64,000 nucleotides of DNA, taken from the NCBI GenBank assembly GCA_964563495.1, contig CAZLYK010000010.1:4967-68966 (forward strand), given 5' to 3'. Positions 1 through 8,929 of this stretch are shown in pieces. The notes under the pieces were generated by a model, which was given only the letters and a program-made list of their open reading frames with translations, did no database searches and had not been told where the DNA came from. The position numbers were made by a program, and so were the translations under genes. The first letter of the stretch is position 1; each line of letters begins with the position of its first letter. This DNA is from CAZLYK01 sp964563495 (GTDB lineage Bacteria; Acidobacteriota; Blastocatellia; RBC074).

Positions 1-900
1 AATGAGCGAGATATTTTTATCGCCGAGGGTCGAAACCAGAGAAATCAGCGCTCCGCGCCAGCCGCCGAATTTCTGCGCGCCGGGGGCGGCTTCGATCAGC
101 GCGTCCGCGGAGATCAGAAGCACCGGAAACAGGATCGGCAGCAGCGACAACCACGCCGGCGGGAGGCTTCGTTCAGAACGGTTGGAGAGGTCTTCCAGCG
201 TTCGCAACGACTCCTCCGATTCGCGCAAAGGCACATCCAGACGGCGATTGATCCACCGCGCGTAAAGATATCCGGCGGACGAGCTGAAAGCTCCGACCAG
301 ACAGCCCATGGCGATCATCGTCGCCAGACCGACGCCGAGCTCATTGGCGACAAAGAGCGGCCCGGGCGTGGGTGGAACCAGCGAATGCGTCATCGTCCCT
401 CCGGCGAAGACGGCGAGTACATACCACAGATAGTTGACGCCCGTTCGCAATCGCATGGCCTTGATGATCGGGATCGTCAGATAGAAGACCGTGTCGAAAA
501 AGACCGGGATCCCGAGCAGGTAGCCGCTCGCCAGAAACGCCTCCGGCGCGCGCTTCTCCCCGAGCAGCCTGAGCGCCGATCGAACGATCCGATCGGCCGC
601 CCCGCTTTGCAGCATGCAATCCCCGATGATCGACGCCATGGCGATGATCATGCCGATCTGCCCGACCGTCCTGCCGAATCCTTCGGCCACCCGGTCAAAG
701 AAGAATGAGGTGACCAGTTGTTTGGTCGCCGCATCATTCATCCCTCTCGCGGCGGCGTATGTCTGCAGCGCTTCAACCGGCGTGATCAGCGCGACCACCA
801 GCGCGCCAAGTATGAGCGCCAGAAAAGCGTGGAGCCGCAGCAGCAGTACGCCGCCGATGACCACCGCCATGCCTGTCAGCAAGATGATGAATGGATGCAC
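1..900 (-). CDS. GntP-family permease, 3' end cut by window
   Basis: About 300 residues of a membrane protein that resembles gluconate:H+ symporters of the GntP family. Translation from the GTG at 900 gives alternating hydrophobic segments. Two family-like motifs are visible: GIPVFFDTVFYLTIPI near residue 155 and HSLVPPTPGPLFVA near residue 195. The GTG lies 3 bases after the stop of the serine hydrolase gene and in the same frame, so the two are almost certainly co-transcribed and translationally coupled. The first ATG is ten codons in, but the GTG start keeps the usual N-terminal helix. The C-terminus lies beyond position 1. Substrate is probably a sugar acid or other organic acid; this is inference from the family. 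Confidence 0.8.
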   Translation of the reverse strand, partial: MHPFIILLTGMAVVIGGVLLLRLHAFLALILGALVVALITPVEALQTYAAARGMNDAATKQLVTSFFFDRVAEGFGRTVGQIGMIIAMASIIGDCMLQSGAADRIVRSALRLLGEKRAPEAFLASGYLLGIPVFFDTVFYLTIPIIKAMRLRTGVNYLWYVLAVFAGGTMTHSLVPPTPGPLFVANELGVGLATMIAMGCLVGAFSSSAGYLYARWINRRLDVPLRESEESLRTLEDLSNRSERSLPPAWLSLLPILFPVLLISADALIEAAPGAQKFGGWRGALISLVSTLGDKNISLI

Positions 901-903
901 GGT

Positions 904-2211
904 CTAGTCGACGATCGATTGGTACGCCAGCACACGAAACTCCGAGCCATATTCCAGACCGGTATGCGGCAGGATCTGGATCATGAAAATACCGATCATA
1001 TCCTCTTTGGGGTCGATCCAGAATTTGGTGCCGGCTGCGCCTCCCCAGTTATATTCCCCGACCGAGCCCATCATCCCGGCGACGCCGGGCGCTTTATTGA
1101 CGGCAAAGCCGAGCCCGAATCCATAACCCGGCTGACCCATCGGGATCTCACCCAGATGGTCGCTGCTCATCAATTCGACGGTCTTACGGCTGAGCAGCCT
1201 TACCCCATCAAGTTCGCCGCGGTTGAGCATCATCTGACAGAAGCGGAGATAATCGTATGCCGTCGAGACCAGACCGCCGCCGCCCGAGAGGAGCCCGATC
1301 GGCTCAAGATAGGAGGGCGCGGCGTTGGGGAATTTATCGACGCATTCCTGGCGCGTATTGCAGACCTCGGCCGGCCGTATCCTTCCATCTCTGGTCGGTG
1401 AATAAAGCCTGGCCAACCGGGCTTTCTTGTTTGCCGGGACATAAAATCCGGTGTCGACCATCTTGAGCGGGTTGAAAATGCGCTCCGCGAAATATTGGTC
1501 CAGCGGCTTGCCCGAGACCACCTCAACCAATCTCCCGAGGACGTCGACCGAGACGCTGTAATTCCACCTCGTTCCAGGCTCATAGAGAAGCGGCTGCTTT
1601 GAGAGATTGGTGATAAATTCGGCAAGGTTCAGATCGCTCAGAATCTTGTCTTTCCGGTAAGCCCGATCGACCAGCGTGTCTCCAAAGAAGCCGTAGGTCA
1701 ATCCCGAGGTGTGGCGTAGAAGATCTCTGATCGTCATCTCGCGCTTCGAGGGTGCGGTGGTCAGCGTCGTCTCGCCGGTTTGCGGATCTTTCTTCTCGAT
1801 ACCGACCTGGAGCTTCCCCAGCTCGGGAATATATTTCGAGACCGGATCGTTGAGCAGAAAACGCCCTTCCTCGTAAAGCATCATGACTGCGACGCTGGTG
1901 ATCGGTTTAGTCATCGAATAGATACGGTGAATCGTATCTATCTTCATGGGTTTTCCGGTCTCCACGTCCGCCATCCCGAACGACTCCTCATAGGCGATCT
2001 TGCCGTGGCGGGCGACCAGTCCGATCGCTCCTGGAATTCTTTTTTCCGCGACGTGCTGGTTCATAACTGTGCGGATTCGTGTCAGCCGGTTGCCGGAAAG
2101 ACCAACCTCCTCCGGAGCCGTCAGCGGAAGTCCGCTCTCTATCTTTCCGGAAACCGGAATCGAAGAGAGCACCAGAACTATCGGAAACAGCCAAAGCATG
2201 AGTCGTTTCAT
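904..2211 (-). CDS. CubicO/class C beta-lactamase-like serine hydrolase, secreted
   Basis: A 435-residue serine hydrolase of the beta-lactamase-related family (COG1680). An N-terminal hydrophobic stretch (residues 3-20) is a likely signal peptide. The nucleophile motif SMTK is at residues 99-102 and the second motif YSV at about 218-220; a GGAAGTKFW stretch near the C-terminus is in the position of the third active-site motif. The ATG at 2211 is chosen because GAGGAGAAT precedes it at good distance; the frame is open further upstream only through a TTG. Such proteins act in the periplasm as esterases, peptidases or transesterases; the substrate cannot be told. It lies between a secreted unknown protein and a GntP permease on the same strand. 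Confidence 0.88.
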   Translation of the reverse strand: MKRLMLWLFPIVLVLSSIPVSGKIESGLPLTAPEEVGLSGNRLTRIRTVMNQHVAEKRIPGAIGLVARHGKIAYEESFGMADVETGKPMKIDTIHRIYSMTKPITSVAVMMLYEEGRFLLNDPVSKYIPELGKLQVGIEKKDPQTGETTLTTAPSKREMTIRDLLRHTSGLTYGFFGDTLVDRAYRKDKILSDLNLAEFITNLSKQPLLYEPGTRWNYSVSVDVLGRLVEVVSGKPLDQYFAERIFNPLKMVDTGFYVPANKKARLARLYSPTRDGRIRPAEVCNTRQECVDKFPNAAPSYLEPIGLLSGGGGLVSTAYDYLRFCQMMLNRGELDGVRLLSRKTVELMSSDHLGEIPMGQPGYGFGLGFAVNKAPGVAGMMGSVGEYNWGGAAGTKFWIDPKEDMIGIFMIQILPHTGLEYGSEFRVLAYQSIVD

Positions 2212-2255
2212 TTCATTCTCCTCAGGAATAGGGATTATCGGATATGTCCTCCATT

Positions 2256-2882
2256 TCAATTACCTGGAGGGCTGATCATGATGTGAGCGCCGGCCGTCCC
2301 GGCGTCCATGAGCCATGGTTCACCGCGCTTTGGCTTGGTCGAGAGTCCGGTGCTCTCCGCAGTTGCGTATGGCCAATAAAGGACCCACCGCATGGAAGAA
2401 TTGGTCACGGTTTTGGTTGCCGCGTCATAGCCTTTGCCGCTCAGCACGTAGACCATCCGGGGCTCCCTGGGCATCGGAAGCGTCCCCTCCTTGATCTCTT
2501 TCCAGCGGTATTTCTCGTTGCGGTCATTGCCGGTGATCCCCTGAGCCGTAAGCTCGCGGCCCCGCGCCATAAAGGGTTCCAGGTCCTTGTGGTAGCAGGC
2601 GACGCTGAATCTATTGTCGGCCGGGCTATCGGCGAGACAGATCAGATCGTTTGTGCCCTTGCGCAGAGTGACCAGCTTGCCCTGCGCATCGTAGCCCAGC
2701 ACGGCAGCGCCGGCTCGTCGTTCTTCAGGGGCAGCCAGGACGGCAGAGGCGATCTGATCCTCCGCCGATGCCGGCGCCGATGCCGGCGCCGATGCCGCCG
2801 CCGGAGTCTGGGTAGGCGCCTGGGCCGCGGCCATGCCCGGCATGAGCAACAGAGCCAGGAAAAGCATCACAATCATCTTCAT
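2256..2882 (-). CDS. secreted protein of unknown function
   Basis: A 208-residue protein with a clear signal peptide (MKMIVMLFLALLLMPGMAAA). It is followed by a low-complexity Ala/Pro/Ser stretch (about residues 22-40) encoded by tandem copies of a 12-bp unit at 2763-2795. The remainder is globular, with several Trp and Tyr residues and no catalytic motif that I recognise. The ATG at 2882 follows GGAGG with 9 bases spacing, which decides the start against an upstream frame extension. It ends 44 bases before the serine hydrolase gene, so it probably heads a three-gene transcript. No function is proposed. Confidence 0.7.
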   Translation of the reverse strand: MKMIVMLFLALLLMPGMAAAQAPTQTPAAASAPASAPASAEDQIASAVLAAPEERRAGAAVLGYDAQGKLVTLRKGTNDLICLADSPADNRFSVACYHKDLEPFMARGRELTAQGITGNDRNEKYRWKEIKEGTLPMPREPRMVYVLSGKGYDAATKTVTNSSMRWVLYWPYATAESTGLSTKPKRGEPWLMDAGTAGAHIMISPPGN

Positions 2883-2980
2883 TTTCAGGATCCTCCAAAA
2901 AGAAAGCATTCAAGACTATTGCCATGAGGAATTGCACGAACAGGACGGTCGATTGCGTATAGTATGTAACAAGACCCTGT

Positions 2981-3021
2981 CTTGTAAAATCCTGGATAAA
3001 GCTTGTTCACCCTGTCCATTA
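2981..3021. repeat. degenerate copy of the CAGGATT palindromic repeat
   Basis: A partial, diverged copy of the repeat family in this window (units ATCCTGGATAAA and ACCCTGTCCATT). It abuts the stop codon of the tannase-family gene: that TAA forms part of TAATGGACAGGG, which corresponds to the outer end of the repeat. Confidence 0.55.
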
Positions 3022-4668
3022 ATCAACCGGCCGTCTCTTTTTCCGGCTGGGGCCGGGTTTGACCGTCGTGCAATCGAAACTGGCGGCCTCGTCCGTGCTG
3101 CCGCTTCCTTTGTACCGCGCCACTTGCGGGTATGGACAGAGAGGGCGGGTGCGGGTGAGAGAGTTCTTCGGATCGGTAACCAGCCGTTTCGAAGCGATGA
3201 TTCGATCCGGGGCGATGCCTTCCTCGACCCAACGCTCGAGCGCCAGGGTCAGATCGCGCTGTGGGTCCGACTGGGCGCCGGTGACCATTGCTCCGAAGCT
3301 GTTCGGACCGGGGCCGCCGCCGCAATGTTGCATGCCGGGAACCATAAAGAGTCGCATGAATGTGCTCGATTCCCGCTGCCCCAGATTCGCCACTACGCTC
3401 TGGTAATAGTTGATCGTGTTGAGCGGTGGTAGGGCGGCGTCATTCCAACCGTGATAGAGAATCAGCTTGCCGCCGCGCGCCCTGAACGCTTTCAGGTTCG
3501 GATCGGTCGCATTCAGAATCGGAGCCAGCTTCTCGTCGGCTGCCTTGCCGTCTTTCTCCAGGTTGAAGGTTTTGTAGTCCCAGGCCGGATTGTTGTAGAC
3601 CATATTTGCGAAAGCCTGTGTTGAGAAAAAGTACTGCAATGCACGGTTGGGCGCCGCGCCGGTGATCCATCCGGCCCACCCGCCTGGTCCCGTTTCGCCG
3701 CCCGGCAGAAAGCCGGGAATCATGAGTACACCCTTCTGGTTACGCGGCCCGGCATAGATTTTCTTGAGCGCCGAGACCTGCTTTTCCGTCAGGCAGTCAT
3801 CGGACTCGGCCCCTTTGCAAAGCAAGACGGATGGATCGAAGTCGCATTCAGTGGGATCGTCAAGCACGCCATCGGTCAGTCCATCGCGCCCGTCACATGC
3901 AGCCAGCACGCCAGCCTCGATGGCCTTCAATTTGCCGGCCGGGATGTAGCTGGCCGGGTCGCTCAGGGTCATCTGCATATTCCAGGCGAATCCGGAGAGG
4001 ATACGAGTGAAGTAATTGGCGGGAGCGCCGGCGATGATGCCGTCATAATCGTTCGGATAACGCTGTGCTTCCATGAGCGCCTGCCGTCCTCCGTTCGAGC
4101 AACTGGCGAAGTAGGAGCGTTTCGGGCCATCGCCGTAAAATGCCTTGATGATCGACTTGGCCTTCTCGGTCATCTCGTGGATCGCACGATGCCCGTAATC
4201 GACGATCTTCTCGGGATGCCCCAGCGCCCAGCTTGCATCGCCGCCGTTGTGACCGGTGTCGGTCGAGGCAGTCGCGTAGCCACGCGCGAGCGCGCCGGCC
4301 AGACCCGGGTAAGAGATCGACCCGGCAAAACCGCCATTACCGACGCCATGAAATTTTCCATTCCACCCCGAACTGGGCATCCATACTTCAAATTTGATCT
4401 CCGAATCATTCGTCGGCTTGATCACACCGGCTACCCGGCAGAAAGCCGGCAGATCCATGTATGGAGCCGCCGCACTCCCCGGTGGGGTGAACGCAGCCGC
4501 AGCCACGGCCTGCGCCGTCGTGATCGTCGTATTCGGCAGCTTGAGATCAGCCAGATTCTCGCAGGGTGCGCCGGCGGCCTGGCTGGAACAGAACATCAGC
4601 GCAGAGAACAGGAAAATAGAAAAACTATTCCAGAACGGTCGTCCTCGCAGTCCTTCACCGGTACTCAT
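3019..4668 (-). CDS. tannase/feruloyl esterase family protein, secreted
   Basis: A 549-residue alpha/beta hydrolase of the tannase/feruloyl esterase family, which cleaves ester bonds of phenolic acids. An N-terminal hydrophobic segment (about residues 13-33) indicates export. The Cys-Ser pair of the family's CS-D-HC arrangement is at C190-S191 (ASCSNGGRQ). The acid is likely the Asp of HGWNDAALPP, and the His-Cys pair is in MQHCGGG. All elements are intact, so it is predicted active. The ATG at 4668 follows GGGAGGACGAAT. It suggests use of plant polyphenol esters, but the exact substrate is not readable. Its TAA stop merges with a degraded palindromic repeat. Confidence 0.9.
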   Translation of the reverse strand: MSTGEGLRGRPFWNSFSIFLFSALMFCSSQAAGAPCENLADLKLPNTTITTAQAVAAAAFTPPGSAAAPYMDLPAFCRVAGVIKPTNDSEIKFEVWMPSSGWNGKFHGVGNGGFAGSISYPGLAGALARGYATASTDTGHNGGDASWALGHPEKIVDYGHRAIHEMTEKAKSIIKAFYGDGPKRSYFASCSNGGRQALMEAQRYPNDYDGIIAGAPANYFTRILSGFAWNMQMTLSDPASYIPAGKLKAIEAGVLAACDGRDGLTDGVLDDPTECDFDPSVLLCKGAESDDCLTEKQVSALKKIYAGPRNQKGVLMIPGFLPGGETGPGGWAGWITGAAPNRALQYFFSTQAFANMVYNNPAWDYKTFNLEKDGKAADEKLAPILNATDPNLKAFRARGGKLILYHGWNDAALPPLNTINYYQSVVANLGQRESSTFMRLFMVPGMQHCGGGPGPNSFGAMVTGAQSDPQRDLTLALERWVEEGIAPDRIIASKRLVTDPKNSLTRTRPLCPYPQVARYKGSGSTDEAASFDCTTVKPGPSRKKRRPVD

Positions 4669-4802
4669 ATTCGTCCTCCCATGATCATCTGATCCGGTCT
4701 TGAGTCGATTTGTGACTTCGTCCCCGAAGGGCACGCCTTCGAGCTTCCTGCCGGGTTATTTGCCAAAAGATTGAACCTCTTGTTAATACAATGAGAAGTC
4801 AT

Positions 4803-6953
4803 TCAGTTTCTTCTTTGTGCCGGAAGCAATTCCCAACGCTCATCAAAAAATCCCGCATTTGTTATCCGCCCCGGAGCGTGCGGGCCGGGCGGCACGCTCA
4901 AATCAACCACTGCCCAATCGGGCAGCTTCGGCGTTTGCCGCGCATTGCTCAGGTGATCGGCCTCGCGGAAGGTGAAGCCGCTGTTGATGACGACGTAACG
5001 GCGCGGGTTGAGCGGATTGGGATAGATCAAAATCGGTACGTGCCGGCCGGCTGAATAGATCTGCTCGCCGATCTTGATCTTCTCCATATCCCAGACGACA
5101 GGCAGCCGATCGATGATCTTTGCCAGAATCCTGTTGCTCGCCGGATCGCCCCACAGGATCAGGTTGTGCCGGGCGATATCTTGGTCATCGATTGCCGCGT
5201 CGTCTTTGACGCGCGCTTCACCGCGAAACAGCTTGCGCCATTGATCAAATGCTCGCGCCTGTTCGCCATTGACCCAATCGCCGACGCTTTGATTGAGCGG
5301 CTTGCCGGTCGGGCGGACAAAGACAAAGCTGCTCATAAACGCATCGTCAATCGGTCCTTGCAAGCCGTGCCTTTTGCGCAACACAACCTCGCGCGGCGGC
5401 CGCAGAATTGTCATCGTACTGCCAACCTGACTGATTCGAATTGGCGGGTTGGCCGGCGGAGCGGCCCTCAGCGGAGCCGAATTAGCGGGGATGATAACCG
5501 GATCGGTCAAGACGTTGGGCTCGGTATCCGCTACCACCATCCACCGCTGTCCAAACTTGCGGAAATGCACTGTCCAGGAACGATCCGATTGCACGGCGGG
5601 GGCCGCCAGTTTTTGTCCGTCGATCAAGACAGCCGGTTTGCGCGAAGGGTCGAGCGGGCACAAGCCGGCGGGCATATCCAGAGTCAAGCCATAGACATTG
5701 CCGGTCTTGACGATGACGGTTGAAAGATCTTTGATCTCGGCGTCTACGCGGGCGCGCTCCCAGTGTTGTTCCAGCCAGTCCACCGTCACCCAAAACATCT
5801 TGTCATAGCGCAGCGTCCAGGTCGTGAATTTGACCTGGCGCGGTAAGGGGTTACGTCCTTTGGCGACGATGCCGTCAAGCCGGCGGTTGATCTCTTTGAT
5901 CGCGTCGGGATGGTATTTGTGCTCGGTCTGCGGGCCGATGATGTGGATGAGCTCCATGCCTTCGCGTAACATTTCACGCGCCATGATATCGGCAGCCTGT
6001 TTCTGGCGGTCGAGCTCACCGCTGTAAGCGACGAGCGGGCAATTGAACAGGTTGACCGCATAATCGGTTGCATCGTACCAGTGCCATAGCTTCCGTTCGT
6101 ACCAGGGCGTTTCGTTCGGCGTGAGCTTGAGATATTCGGCCGTCTCGGCAAAGCCGGCGCCCGGCGCCGCCGCCGCCCACAGGCCCGCGTGGTGTGCGGC
6201 GATATGCCAGGTCGCCGCGCCGCCCATCGAAAACCCGCGGACGCTGATGCGGTTCTCGTCAATCGGATAAGCTTTGCGCACCGCCGCCAGCGATTCGAAT
6301 AAATCTATCTCGCCCGCAAACTTGTTCGCGTTGCAATAGCGCCCGTACGGGTGCAGGACAAAGGTATTCGGCGGCGCAAACTGGCCGGCGTACTTCTGCC
6401 GGTCGTTGATGAAGTTGACCTCGCTCAAGGTCTCGCCGCGCCCGTGAAACCAAACGTCGAGCCGGTGCTCATACGGCGTCCCGGGCCGGTACGAATCAGG
6501 CACGACCAGCCCATACGGCTGCACACTCCCGTCAATCTCCGACACGTACCCCCGGACGACCAGTCCGGGCGCCTGCGTCCACGCAGGCTTTCCTTCGCGC
6601 AACCCCCTCGCCCGCGCAAAACCCTGTTTCAGTTGCTCTTTCGCCAGCCTGATCTCTTCCGGCTTGAAAAATTCGTTGTGCTTCAACGCGTAGCGCACCG
6701 CATTGAAATATATCTGCACATCCGGTACCAGCTCCATGAACTCGGGTTTGCTCTTCAACTCGGCTTGCAACCCTTCGATCTCTTTGCCCAACTCGGCAAT
6801 CCCGGCTTCCAACTCCGCCCGGTCCGGGGCGCTTACCTCGATCCCCGGCGGTGGAATCGGTCGAACATTGCCGGCCTGGTTTTGTCGGGCGATGACCGAG
6901 CTTACCGCGATCAGAGCAGAGATCGCGATCAGGCTGACAGAGCGGGTTTTCAT
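4803..6953 (-). CDS. secreted alpha/beta hydrolase (prolyl-oligopeptidase-like)
   Basis: A 716-residue protein with a signal peptide (residues 1-22). A helical N-terminal region follows, then an alpha/beta hydrolase domain with nucleophile elbow GFSMGG (Ser 242). A likely acid lies in the GELDRQ segment and a likely His in TEHKYHPD. The last 300 residues form a further beta-rich region without a motif that I recognise. The ATG at 6953 is preceded by CAGGAGGCTTCT, an excellent ribosome binding site. It could be a peptidase or a polysaccharide esterase; the family-level call is firmer than the substrate. It is the first gene of a run shared with the tannase-like gene on the same strand. Confidence 0.75.
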   Translation of the reverse strand: MKTRSVSLIAISALIAVSSVIARQNQAGNVRPIPPPGIEVSAPDRAELEAGIAELGKEIEGLQAELKSKPEFMELVPDVQIYFNAVRYALKHNEFFKPEEIRLAKEQLKQGFARARGLREGKPAWTQAPGLVVRGYVSEIDGSVQPYGLVVPDSYRPGTPYEHRLDVWFHGRGETLSEVNFINDRQKYAGQFAPPNTFVLHPYGRYCNANKFAGEIDLFESLAAVRKAYPIDENRISVRGFSMGGAATWHIAAHHAGLWAAAAPGAGFAETAEYLKLTPNETPWYERKLWHWYDATDYAVNLFNCPLVAYSGELDRQKQAADIMAREMLREGMELIHIIGPQTEHKYHPDAIKEINRRLDGIVAKGRNPLPRQVKFTTWTLRYDKMFWVTVDWLEQHWERARVDAEIKDLSTVIVKTGNVYGLTLDMPAGLCPLDPSRKPAVLIDGQKLAAPAVQSDRSWTVHFRKFGQRWMVVADTEPNVLTDPVIIPANSAPLRAAPPANPPIRISQVGSTMTILRPPREVVLRKRHGLQGPIDDAFMSSFVFVRPTGKPLNQSVGDWVNGEQARAFDQWRKLFRGEARVKDDAAIDDQDIARHNLILWGDPASNRILAKIIDRLPVVWDMEKIKIGEQIYSAGRHVPILIYPNPLNPRRYVVINSGFTFREADHLSNARQTPKLPDWAVVDLSVPPGPHAPGRITNAGFFDERWELLPAQRRN

Positions 6954-6971
6954 AGAAGCCTCCTGACAGGT

Positions 6972-7967
6972 TTAACGACACGCCGGAATTATTTCTCGCC
7001 CGTAGACTTCGACCGTCTGCTCTTCGTCGCCGCACATGAGATAGATGTTGAATTGGGAGACCCCGATCGCCTCAAGTTCCTTCAATCGCCGGACCTGCTC
7101 GGCCGGCGGACCGACGATGCAGAAACGATCGACCACATCATTGGTCACGAACTCGGCGTTGCTGCTGCCGACTTCGGCGTGGTGTCGATAGTCGTAGCCT
7201 TTGCGGTCACGAATGAACCCGGTCAATTCCGGCGGCAGTTCGTCGGCCTGATAGCGGGAAACCAGGTCGACCACGTGGTTCGAGACGAGGGCCGGGAACC
7301 ACCGGACGCGGTCGCGAGCCGAGGCGAGGTTGTCCGACACCCAGACCGGCGCGGCGCTCATGACTTTGATCGCGGAAAAATCGCGACCGGCCTCTTCGGC
7401 TCCTTCGCGGACGAAATTCAAGCACCATTTGATCAAATGCGGATCGGCAAACTGCAGGATTACTCCATCGCCAATCCGGCCGGCGCAGCGCAACGCCTTG
7501 GGCCCATATGCAGCGACCCAGACCGGCGGCACCCCGGCATCGGCCCAGGTCATTTGAATCTCTTTCTCCTCGTAAACGATCTGCTTGCCGGCGCACAGAT
7601 CACGGATTACCTGGACGGCCTCTTCCAGATTCGCGAGCGTGGTCGGGCCCTTGCCCATGACGCGCCGCGAACTGTCGCCGCGCCCGATGCCGATATCCAT
7701 CCTGCCGCCGGAGATGCGGTTGATCGTCGCGAGCAGGCTGGCGGTGACCGTCGGGTCGCGCACTACCGGATTGGTCACGCAAGTGCCCAACCGCATCCGC
7801 TGGGTGTTCGCTGCCATGAGCGTCAAGAGCGGGTATGGCTCCTGCCAGAGGACGTGCGAATCGAAGATCCATCCATAAACGAAACCGGCGGCCTCGGCCT
7901 GCCTCGTCAGGCTGATGATCCGCCCCGGCGTCATATCGGGTTTAAATGTGATGGCGAATTCAAGCAT
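6972..7967 (-). CDS. LLM-class F420-dependent oxidoreductase (TIGR03842-like)
   Basis: A 331-residue luciferase-like TIM-barrel oxidoreductase. The sequence resembles the subgroup described as F420-dependent and found with hydantoin/pyrimidine genes. Visible family features include FDSHVLWQEPYPLL near residue 38 and GIGRGDSSRR near residue 95. It is the last gene of the hydA operon, 57 bases after the nitrilase gene. The start ATG at 7967 is preceded by ACAGGATTGAAT, where the AGGA comes from an inserted palindromic repeat, so the repeat appears to supply the ribosome binding site. Presence of an NADPH:F420 reductase gene at 33426 supports F420 as cofactor. The exact reaction in this pathway is unknown. 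Confidence 0.82.
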   Translation of the reverse strand: MLEFAITFKPDMTPGRIISLTRQAEAAGFVYGWIFDSHVLWQEPYPLLTLMAANTQRMRLGTCVTNPVVRDPTVTASLLATINRISGGRMDIGIGRGDSSRRVMGKGPTTLANLEEAVQVIRDLCAGKQIVYEEKEIQMTWADAGVPPVWVAAYGPKALRCAGRIGDGVILQFADPHLIKWCLNFVREGAEEAGRDFSAIKVMSAAPVWVSDNLASARDRVRWFPALVSNHVVDLVSRYQADELPPELTGFIRDRKGYDYRHHAEVGSSNAEFVTNDVVDRFCIVGPPAEQVRRLKELEAIGVSQFNIYLMCGDEEQTVEVYGREIIPACR

Positions 7968-7970
7968 ATT

Positions 7971-8015
7971 CAATCCTGTTCAATCCTGCAAAAATCCGGT
8001 TAATCCTGTCTGTTT
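7971..8015. repeat. CAGGATT palindromic repeat, half copy, inside the hydA operon
   Basis: A run of ATCCTG units (reverse strand CAGGATT) spaced about 10-12 bp apart, located between the nitrilase and LLM genes. It is one arm only. Its end contributes the AGGA that precedes the LLM start codon. Confidence 0.7.
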
Positions 8016-8024
8016 CTTTGCTAG

Positions 8025-8894
8025 CTATTCTTTGACGAGTAATCCGTAAGTCTCCGGCCGGCGGTCGCGGAAGAACTGCCAGGTATTGCGAACCTCGCGG
8101 ATCAGGTCGAGATCGAGATCGGCTACGACCAACGCGTCCTGATCACGCGGAGCCTGCGCGATGATCTTCCCGCGCGGATCGCAGAAATAACTCTGCCCGT
8201 AAAACTCGCCGATGTTCCACGGCTCTTCATAGCCGACGCGATTGATCGCGCCGATGAAATAACCATTTGCCACGGCGTGCGCCGGTTGTTCGATCTTCCA
8301 CAAATACTCCGAGAGCCCGGCGACGGTGGCCGATGGATTGAAGACGATCTCCGCGCCGTTCAGACCCAGCACGCGCGCGCCTTCGGGAAAATGCCTGTCG
8401 TAACAGATGTAGACGCCGATCCGCGCGTAGGCGGTGTCGAAGCAAGGGTAGCCCAGGTTGCCGGGTTTGAAGTAGAACTTCTCCCAGAAGCCCGGCGCGA
8501 CGTGTGGAATATGGTTCTTTCGATATTTGCCCAGGTACTTGCCGTCGGCATCGATCACCGCGGCGGTGTTGTAGTAAACGCCGGTGATCTCTTCTTCGTA
8601 GATCGGGACGATCAGCACCATGCCGTGATCGCGCGCGATATCCTGCATCAGTTTGACGGTCGGCCCATCCGGGATCTTCTCGACCGCTTCGTACCACCGC
8701 GTCTGTTGCTCGGCACAGAAATACGGCGTGGTGAAGACCTCCTGCATGCAGAGGATCTTGACTCCCCGGGCGGCGGCCTCTTCGATCATATCCATGTGCT
8801 TGTCGAGGTTGATCCGTTTGATGTCCTCGATCGAGATATCGACCTCTGCGGCATTCTTCGCCTGGATCAATCCGCATTTGACTGTGTGTGCCAT
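8025..8894 (-). CDS. nitrilase-family beta-ureidopropionase-like amidohydrolase
   Basis: A 289-residue carbon-nitrogen hydrolase. The catalytic triad of the nitrilase superfamily is in place: E52 (MQEVF), K126 (KYRKNH) and C164 (YICYDRHFPE). The CYDRHFPE context resembles N-carbamoyl-beta-alanine amidohydrolases, which perform the last step of reductive pyrimidine degradation (release of CO2, NH3 and a beta-amino acid). The neighbours hydA and a nucleobase permease fit this. The start at 8894 follows GGAAAGGAC; a longer frame upstream overlaps the permease gene and is not used. N-carbamoyl-D-amino acid hydrolase is the main alternative. Confidence 0.88.
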   Translation of the reverse strand: MAHTVKCGLIQAKNAAEVDISIEDIKRINLDKHMDMIEEAAARGVKILCMQEVFTTPYFCAEQQTRWYEAVEKIPDGPTVKLMQDIARDHGMVLIVPIYEEEITGVYYNTAAVIDADGKYLGKYRKNHIPHVAPGFWEKFYFKPGNLGYPCFDTAYARIGVYICYDRHFPEGARVLGLNGAEIVFNPSATVAGLSEYLWKIEQPAHAVANGYFIGAINRVGYEEPWNIGEFYGQSYFCDPRGKIIAQAPRDQDALVVADLDLDLIREVRNTWQFFRDRRPETYGLLVKE

Positions 8895-8929
8895 AAAAGT
8901 CCTTTCCGAAACGCCACCGTGACCGGCGC

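Noticed and set aside
6351..8003. 550-codon open frame on the plus strand
   Set aside because: It runs antisense to two well-supported minus-strand genes (alpha/beta hydrolase and LLM oxidoreductase) and its translation has no family motif; GC-rich codon bias creates such shadows.
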